From: Siderastrea siderea
Lineage: Eukaryota > Cnidaria > Anthozoa > Scleractinia > Rhizangiidae
NCBI GenBank assembly: GCA_964030785.1
Contig: OZ034968.1
Location: forward strand, 21,855,186-21,919,185
Direction of reading: 5' to 3'
DNA: 64,000 bases
Positions 45,501 to 57,469 of the stretch are shown one piece after another (the first letter of the stretch is position 1; the number at the start of each line of letters is the position of its first letter). Both the position numbers and the translations under genes were made by a program. Under the pieces are notes generated by a model. That model did not search any database, was not told where the DNA came from, and saw nothing but the letters and a program-made list of their open reading frames with translations.

Positions 45501-48500
45501 TTGGGGCTGTCTTACCAGCTAAAGGCGCAGAAACCTGAAACCATAATGCGGATCAGCTTCGCACTTCGAAATTCGTTTACGTAGTTGAGAAGCACCTCAG
45601 CGGTTTCGGGCGTCCATACTCATTTCTTTGCCTTTTTGGCTGAAGACTCGCCTCTTGATTTATTATTACTTGTGTTTATATTTTCCAGTGGCTGACTCCG
45701 TGTGGTGAATCTTTTACGTCAAGGCCTTCACCTTTTACCAGAACGATTTCACCAGAATGATCTATTCCGGCCTCCAAACTAATATTACTTTCTTCTTCGT
45801 CCTTTTGATTCAATCTTGCCAGCATAGGTCGACGAAATAATTCTCCAGGTTTATAAGCGCGCAAAGCCATTTGTCATTATTATATTTTAAACAGTCTGGC
45901 AGCAATGTGACAGTAATCCGATCCCGCTCGACTTGTCCCTCTTAGGAGGGTAGTCCTACCTCGACCTTTTACATGGCTTAAATAAACAAAAAGTTGTCCC
46001 TTCTAGAAGGGTTACCCTAGCAAGCAGATAGGGTAACCCTCCTCCTAGGGTGACCCTACCTCTCATGTAAACGAAACCGGGAAAAAACAATAGAAAAGGG
46101 TAACCCTTCTAGGAGGGTAACCCTTGTAGGCGGGTTACCCTCTTTCCATGTAAACGGGCCCTAACTGAGTAGTCTGATACGAAATCCGAATATTAATTGA
46201 AGGGGTAAAACGGTAATCCCCTGAGCTGTAATTGATTTTTTCAAAATTTCTTCAATACATGAAAATACCTTGCACTCCAAGTTTGATAAAAGAACACCAA
46301 CACTTCCAGGTTTTCTTTCTCCAATCGGCTGTAAATGTGTGACAAGACACTACGTCGTGCCATAACCTGCAAATCAACAGAGTATAGAGTCATTTTAATC
46401 TGTAGCATACACGAGTTAAACGCGATAAGCTTCGATTCCAATTTACAGGACAAAATGGCAAAATCATATTGTGCAATTTATTCGACCTGAAATGTATCAG
46501 AGTTTTGAGGTCCCTTAGCTATTTCTCAACAACTTTAATGTTATATCAACACACAAACATAATGACTTTCTCGTAGTTCTCATCATAGGTTTCAGTTGAA
46601 GCTAGGTCAAAGTACTGCCTAGCAACAATAGTCACTTACCGTATTAATTTCGGTAGAGAATCTTTAGACATGACTGAGTGGTTCAAAGTTTTGAGTTCTG
46701 GTTGAATTCCCAATAAAGAACAATCGTTCACGTGAAAAGCCACCCTGACTGGTCCCCTGACCGCAAAATTACTTGTTCAACACATCATTTCACTTTTTAC
46801 CTTGTCGGGTATGTTTCAACTGTGGCATTCGTTTGATGAGAGCTTCCTCAAGTCCTTTACCCATGGGAGCAGCTCCGCATGTAACTTCCTCAACTCTTGA
46901 CAAATCGTACTTTTCGACCAATGGATGCTTGGCTAGAAACAGCACAATGGGTGCAAGGCTGCTGCCTAACGGGCGTCCGGTCGCCAGGGGCGCCTAAATT
47001 GTGTATGCGGGCGACCAAATTTCTGTACAAGGAGCCCGCATGGGCGCCTATAAACCTGAGATTATCTAGGGACAATGGCCCCTACTTCCCAATAAATTTG
47101 ATTCTTTTAGCTGAGCTTCAAACAATGGAACTATTTTTGTATTTGTCGTGAAGCCATACATTGAAGAATTTTCCACAATTCTGTAACAAAAGTGTTCAAC
47201 AGCGAAGGTTTGCGAAGCCATCGTTTGTCTCCTGTTGGCAGTTGGAGACTGGGTACAAGATGTGATTCCCAAATATGGAATATCAAAATCATGGGCTGTT
47301 TTTCGCAGGTGATCACGCGCTGGCGGCAACGAAGAACTGTTATGTCGATTTGATATATATTTTTTCTTTTTGTGAGAAGAACGGGTAGATAACTTGTGTG
47401 CTATCAACTCGACATGCCTGCTATTCGATTTCATCTACAAGTTCGCCCTGAATCATTCACCATTCATCAACTACGCAGTATGTGTTCCTATAAATGTGAT
47501 CTCGTTATATTCAAATAAAGAAACCTTAAGCTTATATTGTAAACTTGGTGTAATCTTTTATACTTTGCTGCACGCGTTCAAGCGCTCATTTCCTGCGAAA
47601 ATCACCGAAGGTTTCCTTGACTTTAACCGAGTATAACCCGACGGCAGCGATGGAGTTCTCGCAACAGGAGCAGGTAAAAGATATAAAGTTGTTTTTCTCC
47701 ATTTCTCCATATACGGAAACATATCTAAGCTTCCAGTCTTGATAACGATTTGAAAACCTTGCAAAACAACAAATCTTCCTTATGCAATGCGACTTGCGTT
47801 ACTTCATACTTGATCGTACATTTAACGTTTTTTAAACTAGTGTAGGATTTCGATTCTGGACTAACCGTCCCACTTCTAGAGACGTCACCGATTTTGAGTT
47901 CAAAGACAGCGTGACAGATTGTAATTCAATTTATATTTCCCGCGCAATTTGCTTTTGTCAGTTGATCGTTTGTATACAAAATTTTCTTACTAAAATTGAC
48001 TTAATAAAAATACGAGTAAGTTTGTGTGTAAAAACATAACCTTTTCATATCCAGAAATCGCAGACATTTGAGCCCACGGTCAACAAATCCTGCGGTAAAT
48101 TGACCATCGAAGGGAACGCAATAACAACAAAGAAATGTATGGAGATTAAAAAATTTCGAGAAATATCTCTCGATCAATTTGTTTAAGTATAAATGTGCAA
48201 CCGGTTCATGGTAAACTGGTCTATCAAGAAAGATATAGTACAAAAAATAAGGTGGATACTTCGAATTTTATGTTTACTTTTTACGGTTTTCTGTGAGCAG
48301 TTTAGCGGCCAAAAAATATAAGGCGTGGAGGGGGATTTCATCGAAAAACCGAAAACTCATAGTTTATAAACAGCGATTACGGGTAAACATAATGGGATCG
48401 AAAAAATGTGCAAGTGGATTCACTAAAACTATACATGGAACAAACTAACCTTACGATTTTCAGCTCCAACAGATTGATTTTGATGTTTACTTTTTGCACT

Positions 48501-51346
48501 TGAAAACCACGAAAAAATTGCATTCGGCCATACATTTGAAAGTCCTCGCTAAAGTCCAAAAATCCACTTTCTTGGAACTGCGATATTTCGGCCGAACCGG
48601 CTTCAAATACCCTACAAAAGCCATCCTTCGAAAGCTAAATTTCAGTACATTCGAATGTTAAGCGACTTAGTTTGGTCAGTGGTTTTTATATGGTTTTTAT
48701 ATGGGACTTATTGCATCGTGCACCATCATGAAATATGAGCCCAAACTATACCGCTTCGATCAGCGGTATGCATCATTTAAAAGAGCTGTCTATGTAGGAC
48801 GCCCGAAAAGGCGCGGGCTCTAATGTCCGCGATTTCTGGAGATGGCGTCTGGATGTCAAGTATCAGGCGTGAAGTGAAATGGTTGTGTGGAAAATCGAAG
48901 TCAAACTGAAAATATAAGCATGCCGCTGTGTGTGACCTATGTTTCACCTGCTTCACCTGACCTTTAATTTCACCGTCAAAGAGTTAAAAACACTCCCCAA
49001 CAACTCAAATGACAAAAAAGTAAAGTCACAGTGATTAGAAATCATTCAGGAAGTAGTGTAAGACTTCTGTACCCATACAAAATTTATAGTTTAAACTAAA
49101 ACAGAAACTTTAACCAGGGTCTGGAAGGGTATTCTCGGGATCCGGGATTTGGCCAAAATACGGTGCGGGATTCGGGAAAACGCTAAATATCTTGACGGGA
49201 TTCGGGATTTGACTACTACCAGGGAAGCGGGATTCGCCAAAATTTGGGCACGGGATGCAAGATTTTTTTGCTTTTCTGTCGGGAATTCGGGAAATCGCCT
49301 CGACCCAAGTAAACGTTCTAGGGGTAAAGGCGAATCAACCAGGCGAGTGCAAAATATCAATCGAAAGGGCCAATATACATCTTAAATTTATTAGCTTTTG
49401 CAGAAATTAGTCTTTCTTAAATGTATTTTTGGGAAAGAAAAAACGGGATTCGGGATAGCGATGAAAAAAGTGCGGAATGCTGATTACAGAATACTGATTA
49501 CAGAATGAGAGAGACAGAGACAACATTGTCTGGGGCTAGGGTTTTCTTTTATGATGCAGTGTAAATAAATAATTAATTAACTCATCCTGGGCTCCTAGAA
49601 ATGTGTGTAGGGCTCCTAACTTTTGATTTTGGGTGCCCGAAGGGCTCCCGAAAATTTCCCTTAGGCAGCAGCCTTGGGGTGGAACAAGTGGTGCATATGT
49701 AACCTCGATAGAAATAACAAATTACAAGAACACAGCTAAATTCGCAGACCATGAGGCATCTGACACCTTCAATATTTTATCCTGGTTTCTTAATGAAACA
49801 TTTAAGGACGGTTCGTCCTTTTGTTGCTGCGCAGTACGTTTGTGCATCTTGTGTCTGGTCCAAGATATTCGGCTTTCTCAAGGAATTCGCCCGCTAATAC
49901 AGAGGTATTTTTGTGCGGTTTATGTGTACGTGGTAAAAGCAGATCTTAGCAATGAAAGGGTATCAGAATCCAAAAAGAAACTTGGGGTAACTGCGCATTT
50001 TTCAGAGATAATTGAGCTTAAATTTGTAAAGGAAATACCATACATTCTTTTTATTTTAAAACGTTTTAAGAATTATGGTTGCTTGCTGAAACATGCATGG
50101 CTACCCATATTTTCATTTTTGGCTTCCAATAGGTCTTGCTAAAATCTGCTTTTTCGCCATTATCATAACCTTTACAAAAATACCTCTGTATTAGGACCCA
50201 CCGTCCTTAACTGAGCAGCTGCAAGTACATCTATATTACTCCCCCCTGATGGAAAAAAATCATGATGATCCCACCTTATGATCCTGCATCGCTTGCAAGA
50301 ACTTCTCTGGCGCAAATCGTTGCAAAACAACAAGCTTGCTTCCCTGGAACAAACAACTGCCCAGCATAATAAGCTGTCCGTAAATGTGAAAAAATGGAAG
50401 GACCGTCATCACCACCGTCTCCTCCGTCACGACAAACAATTCAGGGAGGTGCATGATGCTCGTATCAGCGATCATGCTGCCATGGGTGACCATCACTCCC
50501 TTGGGGATCCCAGTAGTGCCACTTGAGTAGGGCATACTGACCACTTCATCTTTTTTAATCTCACACTCCGCTGCAGAGCTGGAATCATCCCCATCAACCA
50601 GCTGGGAAAACGGCTCACAATCTTCATCATCGTCCCCCTCGACTGCTGTTAAGGACTAAGTTGCATGTCAGCGCTTATTTAAGAAATCGATGATTAAATT
50701 AGCGTTTGTGAGTAGTTCTAAAGTCGTGCGAATAGTAATTACATCATTTACAGGTCGATGATTTTATGGTTGGGTGGCAACTCCAGCATTTCTAACCACA
50801 CAGTCGTACAAACGCCTGCAAATTTGTTGTTTGGAAAAAAAGTATATCTTCTTCAACTTTCAAAACTTTTCTCTCGCATTTGCTATATTTTCAAATTATC
50901 ACACTTTTCATTAGCCAAGCTTAACTAAATTTTTAGGTAATCAGAGACCAAAGATTAAAAAACTCCTAAAGAGCTCTTTTTGATTTAACTACAGTCATTA
51001 ATTCTTGCACCAAACCGATGATGAAAATCCTTTTAATTTTTCCTTGCGCTTTACTTGCGACCTTAGCCTTTTCGAGAAACTGGGGGGTTGTGGCGAGGTA
51101 GGTGGCCTGTGTGTCATTCAGTTGCCTTTCCAGTTCCTCTGCTGTATAGAGTGGGTTGACTGTGGTGGAAATGCCCCCTATAAAGCCCACACCATAGAAG
51201 ATGACCGGATATTCTGGCACATTTGGAAGGTAGATTGCAAAAACACCTCCTTGCTTGAATTCTTTTTTCACCAAGGATGAGGCGAACGTTTTAGTGAGGG
51301 TTTTGAGTTGTGTGAATGTGTAGGAGTGGCCAGATACACCGTCAAC
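42528..51346 (-). CDS. 4-coumarate-CoA ligase-like / acyl-CoA synthetase (AMP-forming), partial, with in-frame stop
   Basis: Exons in gene order: 51346-51016 ([29 protein letters not shown]), 50645-50275 (P-loop [15 protein letters not shown]), about 46969-46801 ([35 protein letters not shown]), 46366-46269 (YGTT then [14 protein letters not shown]), 44894-44813 ([13 protein letters not shown]), 43255-43110 ([27 protein letters not shown]), 42815-42528 ([12 protein letters not shown], stop). ANL-superfamily enzymes adenylate a carboxylic acid and transfer it to CoA. All phases fit except the 50275/46969 join, where a dispersed repeat abuts the acceptor. TAG at 46350-46352 sits at the conserved Glu of the YGxTE motif, so the gene is disabled or the base is wrong. 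The first ~60 residues (an upstream exon) were not found. The C terminus ends QNK, not a classical peroxisomal signal. AATAAA overlaps the stop. Confidence 0.85.
43648..43672. repeat. (AAAT)n microsatellite
   Basis: Short AAAT run in an intron of the 4CL-like gene. Confidence 0.85.
44123..44388. mobile_element. TA-flanked MITE, copy C (inverted relative to A and B)
   Basis: Starts TACCGTAGCTTCTCGATTAA and ends, inverted, TACAATATTTTCTCAATTAA. The internal body matches the other two copies in reverse orientation (TTTATTGGTTG-like and CTTGGCAGCCATGTA-like blocks). Confidence 0.8.
45404..46161. mobile_element. 0.76 kb TIR element with TAA target duplication (PIF/Harbinger-like)
   Basis: Both ends read GGGCCCGTTTACATGGAA (A/G)GAGGGTAACCC inwards, flanked by TAA at 45401-45403 and 46162-46164. 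TIRs are ~60 bp and built from AGGGTTACCCT palindromes. A 64-codon minus-strand frame (45676-45870, [20 protein letters not shown]) inside looks protein-like but unrecognised. The element lies in an intron of the 4CL-like gene. Confidence 0.8.
46960..47100 (-). repeat. Dispersed repeat fragment abutting an exon
   Basis: Shares TTAGGCAGCAGCCTTG with 49655-49672 (opposite orientation) and GGGCGCC/GGGGCGCC blocks. It touches the acceptor of the FLAKHP exon of the 4CL-like gene and may have replaced its original splice site. Confidence 0.5.
47101..49100. other. Intron of the 4CL-like gene, no firm feature
   Basis: I see no exon on the minus strand. A plus-strand ATG at 47653 followed by seven codons and a donor-like GTAAAAG is noted but unsupported. 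Confidence 0.4.
49110..49465. repeat. Degenerate CGGGATTCGGGA repeat
   Basis: (A/C)GGGATTCGGGA(T/A) words recur about every 30-60 bp (for example 49165, 49197, 49228, 49283, 49444). Low-complexity dispersed repeat; the open frames within it are not credible. Confidence 0.7.
49802..50210 (+). mobile_element. TTAA-ended ~0.4 kb repeat, copy 2 (complete)
   Basis: Starts TTAAGGACGG and ends CCGTCCTTAA, with CTAATACAGAGGTATTTTTGT near the left and its complement near the right end. The 169-codon open frame 49633-50142 spans it but is an accident of the repeat. Confidence 0.8.
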
Positions 51347-52240
51347 CTGGAAACATCAACAGTTCAGTTAGAAGAGGAGTAAACCATTGCCTGGGGAGGG
51401 TAGGTGAGGAACATGGAGGGGAGGGGTGGGTGTTTGAGGATCAGAGCTCGGGGCTCTTACTTTATTTCAGGCAATGTTGCTCGCCGTACCGAAGCAACTT
51501 GTACAATTAACAAAATGTTTGATTACTTTTTTAATCAGTCTTTGTCACGACTTTTTTTAAAACCTCCGCGTCCGTGGTGTTAACTGGCCAATTAAAATAA
51601 AAGAACCGCAAAAAAAAGGAAGTTGCCAAGTTTCACGTGCGCTCGTGGTTCTTGAATTTAAGTGGCCAGATGAAACGGAAGCCACTAAAAAGTTGTCAAA
51701 AACTAATGAAAGACTGTGTAAGTGGGAACGGTATGTGGCGTAGGACTGTAAAATCGCTACATTATTTCAGAACAACAGGCAAAACTTTACTTTACTCCAG
51801 ACCAGAACAACAAAAATATGATGATCTCGGGTATAAAATTTTCTCGCTTTTTTTATTGGTCAACCATGCTTAGGACATCAGCGTCAATAACCGCGCTTCT
51901 TATAAGGAAACTGGGTGCTAAGGAGTTCAAACGTTTTTTGTCACCAAGCAAGGGTATTGTCCAAAAATTGGCAAATAAATTCAGCGACGATATACCGAGG
52001 TTGAGGATTTTACTCCACTCGTTGGTTATTTATCAACTCATATCCAAAGCAAGCTCGTGGAATAATTGTTAACCATCAAAGTAAACCATCTTGGGTCCAT
52101 TATGTGGTACATACGAATGAAGTCAATATAAGGGTGAATTCACCCCGGGAATTATGACACTGAATTTGTCACCCAAATTGTTTTTTGTTTCACGCCCAGA
52201 ATTTTTGGCGGGAAGAATATGCTTCAGAATTCGCAGCTTT
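51347..52240. other. Upstream of the recognised 4CL-like exons
   Basis: The missing 5' coding exon should lie here or beyond the palindrome on the minus strand; I could not identify it. Confidence 0.4.
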
Positions 52241-52244
52241 TGAC

Positions 52245-54088
52245 TTACCACCATTTTCACTACTACGCGACTTTTCTTTTCAAAACACCTCTGAGCACTT
52301 TGCAATACGCTTCCGTCAATCATACCTTATATGGAAAGTGTGTGATGTTACCGCAATTGAATTGAGCTCGAAGGAATAAAGATAGCGCCAAATTATCCCG
52401 TAAATTTGCGCTGGCGAGTCATATATTGACTATTAAGAGGCTTTAGAGTCGTTGATGTTGCAAGAATACTTCACGTTTGGCAGATATTTGTAAAGAAATT
52501 TCGACATTTCTTCAGAATTAAATACCCGCTCGGTGGATTATCCTATGCGGTGGATGGTAAGCTTGCGTTTAATCTCGTGAATAAGCTAAACCGAGGTGTG
52601 AAGTAAAAATTCTAGCTTTTCTGACCTGAAAATAGCATACGACATGTTATTCACCACGAGTATAAATCTGGCAATATCCCGAAGTGTACGAGGACGAAAT
52701 TCAGGAGTGGATAGAGTATGCAACGGGAAAACGAATCATGATCGGCGTGCGATCAACCGATTCGTGAAGAAAATGGGTTTGACAAGAAGAAAGCTGAAGA
52801 AACGCGTACGTAGGACTTGTTGGGTTGTTTTTGCAAGAAACGATGCCAATTCTAGTCACCTATCACCCAAGGAATGGATCACCCGAGGAATGGAATGAAA
52901 AACAAAGCATAAGCGCTTTATAACGTTTATTGTTCTACGTGAATGTTACCGGTAACGCTGTGACATGCTAGCAAGAAAAATCTGAAAAATCGTTATTTAT
53001 AAAATTAAAGCGGGAACGGGGAAATATCAAGGAAAATATTTAAGCACAGTTTCATGTTAACTTCTTCGTTATAGCTCACTGTGATTACCAAAGAACGTGA
53101 TAACTGAAATAGGGCGATGTATCATCGTGGGTCATCGCTAAATTTCACCGAGAACAGTTGCTATTTATAGATGAATCAGAACTTCTCAGATTCATCTATA
53201 AATAGCAACTGTTCTCGGTCAAATTCAGCGATCCTACGACAATACATCGTCCTGTTTCCCTCATCACGTTCTTTGGCAATCGTCTTGAGTTATAACGAAG
53301 AAGTAACTTGAAAGTAAGCTTAAATATTTTCCTCGATTCCCCGTTCCCGCTTGTAGAAATAACAATTTCCCTGTCATGTCACAGCGTTATATGTTTACAT
53401 TCTCGAAACGTAGAACAACAAACGTTACAAGCGCATTATAAGCTTATGCTTTATTTTGTTTTTTCAGTTCATTCCGGAGGTGATAGGTGATTAGAATTAG
53501 CAGTGTTCCTTCCAAAAAAATGCAGCTAGTCATACGTACCTTTCTTCTTGTAAAACCCATTTTCTTCACGAATCGGTTGATCGCACGCCGATCATGATTC
53601 GTTTTCCCATTGCATACTCTATCCACTCCTGAATTTCGTCCTCGTACACTTCGGGATATTGCCAGATTTATACTCGTGGTGAATAACATGTCGTGTGCTA
53701 TTTTCAGGTCAGAAAAGCTAGAATTATTACTTCACACTTTGGTTTAGCTTGTTCGCGAGTTTAAACGCACGCTTACCATCCACCGCATAGGATAATCCAC
53801 CGAGCGGGTATTTAATTCTGAAGAAATGTCGAAATTTCTTTACAAATATCTGCCAAACGTGAAGTATCCTTGCAACATCAACGACTCTAAAGCCTCTTAC
53901 TAGTCAATATATGACTCGCCAGCGCAAATTTACGGGATAATTTGGCGCCATCCTTATTCCTTCGAGCTCAATTCAATTGCGGTAACATCACACACTTCCC
54001 ATATAAGGTATGATTGACGGAAGCGTATTGCAAAGTGCTCAGAGGTGTTTTGAAAAGAAAAGTCGTGTAGTAGTGAAAATGGTGGTAA
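52245..54088. repeat. Large palindrome, arms ~0.9 kb, 11-nt loop
   Basis: Left arm 52245-53177 and right arm 53189-54088 are near-identical inverted copies, differing by small substitutions and indels (mainly around 52800-52930 against 53450-53540). The innermost 31 bp pair perfectly around AGAACTTCTCA. Each arm carries the same short frame, including YEDEIQEWIEYATGKRIMIG in one reading. Could be a foldback element or an inverted duplication. Confidence 0.9.
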
Positions 54089-55220
54089 AAAGTTTCCAAA
54101 TGATATTTTCAACTTGGCTAATCTGGCATTCAACAAACGATTCTCAAACTTTGTCTGAAAAGATGAAGGCATGAGGAACTTTGGCCATGAAAAAAATTCG
54201 CAGCATGCATTCATTAAAAGCGTTATTTTACGCCAATCATTTCTGTCAGCAAGGAAGAGAATTATATCAACACGTGCGATCGGTATGTGTCCTTGCGGTT
54301 ACTTAACAGCATGCCTACATTAAGATTATGAGAAAGGCGATCACGCCGTGAAGTAAAAATTATTACAGGAAAGAACGAGCGCAGTCAGCGCAAGTGCGTG
54401 GATTTTCAGGTAAGTTTGTCTGTTTTTCGAGTAACCTCCTTTTGGCTCTGTCGAATTCCAGCAACACAAAGGGTTTAGGTCGCACGACTTGTCACCATAC
54501 GCCAGGAAACGAAATCTAGAAAAGGCCCACTGAGAAGTATTCAGACTTGTCACGCCGTTTGTAATGATGTGGTGCGACATGTGTTCGTCGTTTCAGTTTT
54601 ATGGTATATTTTCCTTGCTAGACCGCCACTATAGTCCTTTGTGACAACTATAACCGGCTGATGCATGCAATTGCGATTTTAGTAGATTATCCTTGTCAGG
54701 CTGTAAAAAGAGAATTTTAATTTTGTGTGAGAATTATCTGGCAGGAATTTATTTCAACATTACGTAAGCCTGCAAATTCTCCTCGATGCTTCTTAGAAAA
54801 CTGAAAGTTCATAGTTGTTTTTACTAAGCTGCGTTGCTGATTTGCATGTAGGTCGAGCAAGAATCCGACATCGATCAAATTTTTAGGCTACTGACTTTTA
54901 TGTGAAGAAACGTATGTTAGAGGACCCACGGGACGTGGTGGCGCTTTCACGACTCGATTATAATTTATTCGAGCTACACTAGTATCATGTATTAAACCTC
55001 TCCCAGCCGCGAGTCATTGCGTTTCCTTTTGATATTGTACTTACTTTATTCCACGTATATAAGGTTTCCAACCTAAATACCTACGTGTAGCGACTGCTTG
55101 GGTAATACCAGGCTTTCTTCAAAACATTATATTGAATTTGTGTTTTGCGTGTAACACAATGGTGGCGGGAAATGTAAGGTTTTGAAAATCGCGCGCGTCT
55201 AAACGACGGCCGCTCTACGA
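54089..55220. other. No gene recognised
   Basis: A/T-rich sequence. A GC-richer patch with GCGGGAAATG and CGCGCGCG words at 55150-55220 precedes the candidate exon and could be a promoter. Confidence 0.4.
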
Positions 55221-55224
55221 AGCT

Positions 55225-55258
55225 ATGGAATCGAGACAAAAGAGACGAGAGACCTTTG
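55225..55258 (+). CDS. Candidate first coding exon (MESRQKRRETF)
   Basis: The ATG at 55225 opens MESRQKRRETFG and ends at a consensus donor (CTTTG followed by GTAAGTGG). A GC-rich stretch lies directly upstream. No following exon was found; the minisatellite would lie in its intron. Speculative. Confidence 0.25.
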
Positions 55259-55387
55259 GTAAGTGGCAATAAGAATTACAATTTTAAATACGTGTATACC
55301 TTAAGGCGAAATATTAGCATGGCGCTCTAGCTTTATTCTGATTTTCTCACATAATATGCTGTAACTGGAAACTTGATCGCTATCGTT

Positions 55388-56205
55388 ACGCTTTGTTTTC
55401 CTCGGGTATGATATACCTGGAAGAATACTTTTAACATCGCGCTTTAGTTTATTCTGTCTAACATCGCTTTAAAGCTTATTCTGTCTTCCTTGGGTAGTAT
55501 ATACCTGGAAGCGGAATTTCTAACGTCGCTTTATAGCTTATTCTGTCTTCCTTGGGTAGCATATACCTGGAAGCGGAATGTCTAACATTGCGCTTTAGCT
55601 TATTCTGTCTTCCTTGGGTAGCATATACCTGGAAGCGGAATGTCTAACATTGCGTTATAGCTTATTCTGTCTTCCTCGGGTAGCATATACCTGGAAGCAG
55701 AATGTCTAACATCGCTTTATAGCTTATTCTGTCTTCCTTGGGTAGCGTATACCTGGAAGCGGAATTTCTAACATCGCGCTTTAGCTTATTCTGTCTTCCT
55801 TGGGTAGTATATACCTGGAAGCGGAATTTCTAACATCGCGCTTTAGCTTATTCTGTCTTCCTTGGGTAGTATATACCTGGAAGCGGAATTTCTAACGTCG
55901 CTTTAAAGCTTATTCTGTACTCCTTGGATAGCATATACCTGGAAGCAGAATTTCTAACATCGCGCTTTAGTTTATTCTGTCTTGCTTGGGTAGCATATAC
56001 CTGGAAGTGGAATGTCTAACATTGCTTTAGAGCTTATTCTGTCTTCCTTGGGTAGCGTATACCTGGAAGCGGAATTTCTAACATCGCGCTTTAGCTTATT
56101 CTGTCTTCGTTGGGTAGCATATACCTGGAAGTGGAATGCCTAACATCGCTTTATAGCTTATTCTGTCTTCCTTAGGTAGCATGCATATACCTGGAAGATT
56201 CTGTT
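55388..56205. repeat. 62-bp minisatellite, about 13 copies
   Basis: Unit built on GTAGCATATACCTGGAAGCG then GAATTTCTAACATCGC, CTTTAGCTTATTCTGTCTTC and CTTGG. The word GGTAGxATATACCTGGAAG recurs every ~62 bp (55493, 55555, 55617, 55679 and on). Copies differ by a few substitutions. Confidence 0.92.
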
Positions 56206-56577
56206 ATTTGTGCAATAGAAAAGAAGCAAAGCAAAACAAAAGATTAACCGATTGCCAGGTTTTCATTTACAATTAATGTACATTGAATGAAGTTGTATTA
56301 CGACTCTAAAATCATCATATTTTTTGAAAACCTTTTTCCGGGTCTTACAGGTAGCGGGGCGGAGAATTTATTCAATTCAATATTACCGGTTACACAATTG
56401 TATTCTTGAGTTTACCAACATTAGTGTTGTATCTTCATTAATCCGGAAATTGCGGTTACTTTCATTTCAGTTTAGGAGAGCTTGAATTACTTTTATGTGG
56501 GCGTTTGTCTGATTTCCTAGTGTGTTCAGCTAAAACCTCAAGAGACGGAGAGGTGTCAAACCTTGGCTTTGGATTAC

Positions 56578-56630
56578 TTATGCAAATTAGCTGGCTGCAC
56601 ATTCAATGTGCAGCCAGCTCATTTGCATAA
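56578..56630. repeat. Near-perfect 26-bp-stem hairpin
   Basis: TTATGCAAATTAGCTGGCTG then CACATT, a single C, then AATGTGCAGCCAGCT and CATTTGCATAA. There is one mismatch (56588 against 56620). Strong cruciform or transposon-end-pair candidate. Confidence 0.9.
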
Positions 56631-56644
56631 CATTTTTTCGCACC

Positions 56645-56897
56645 TCAAAGCTTGTCATGAATAAATACCAAATCCTTACTTGCCAGCTGCGAAGGCATGT
56701 CACTTGGCGGTGAAGGTCGAAGCGATCCTTCAGAGAAACTCTCTTCGTCTGAAGGCAAAGCGCTCCAACTCGCCAACTGCAAATCACTTTCATCGATCGT
56801 TGTCAAGTTTGTCTTCGCTTTTATCGTCCTTGAGATCACTGCCATCCCTCGCAACCATCTCCAAAACTTCGCCATCTCCAAAACAGTTCGCTGCCAT
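56645..56897 (-). pseudogene. N-terminal fragment of an acidic, Ser-rich protein
   Basis: The ATG at 56897 gives MAANCFGDGEVLEMVARDGS then a Lys/Asp-rich run that hits TGA near 56793. The next frame continues ESDLQLASWSALPSDEESF and GSLRPSPPSDMPSQL. A one-base shift would join them. Acidic N termini like this occur in piggyBac-type transposases, but the catalytic core is absent, so the family is a guess. Confidence 0.3.
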
Positions 56898-57469
56898 GAT
56901 TTTTTGGAACCGTAAACAAACCCAGCTAAACCCGCGAGCGAAGAAACGGAAGAGAATTGAAAATGGAATACTCTTTGTCGTAAAAGATGGCCGAGTTCGT
57001 GTTTATCGAGCTTAGATAACCGCTGAATAGTATTCTCGACATTGCAGCTTCAAATCTCCCACGAGTGAGTACAACTCAGCGCAAGGGCCGGCAAACTTTC
57101 AGCTGATAACTAGACCTGATATCCTCTCATTTTTCATCTGCTGCAACGACAACAATGAATGTTTTGATTTTCAAATATGAAAATGACTTCACAGGTGGCA
57201 TAAGCTCCCATGTGAGTGCGGAGTCTCGTTGCGGAGTATTACCTACCGGGTTTTGTAAGGGAATTATACGAATGTATTTTACGGACGCATAATACCAAAA
57301 AATGTGAACCAAATTTCATACGTTACTTTCACGATGAATCATGTGTTGTTCGCCTGTTCCTTGGGCTGTTTCGATTCGTTAATATCACCAGATACAAAAT
57401 AAATACAGTGTCAACTATCACTGTCCAGAGTTTAAGAGTCCAGTCCATTAGCTTTTTACCCTGCGAGCA

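Noticed and set aside
2740..46352. Stop-codon reassignment, because TAG/TAA occur in several conserved frames
   Set aside because: Genes also carry indels, the lectin and other exons end at normal stops, and cnidarian nuclei use the standard code.
47653..47676. Short plus-strand first exon (ATG then donor GTAAAAG)
   Set aside because: Only eight codons, no partner exon, inside an intron of the opposite-strand gene.
49633..50142. 169-codon open frame
   Set aside because: It spans a TTAA-ended MITE and another repeat fragment; the same sequence at 11984-12350 is not coding.
52644..53689. Paired open frames of near-identical sequence
   Set aside because: They are the two arms of the palindrome; reading as protein in that frame gives no family.
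55388..56205. CRISPR-like array
   Set aside because: Units are contiguous diverged tandem repeats without unique spacers, in a eukaryotic genome.
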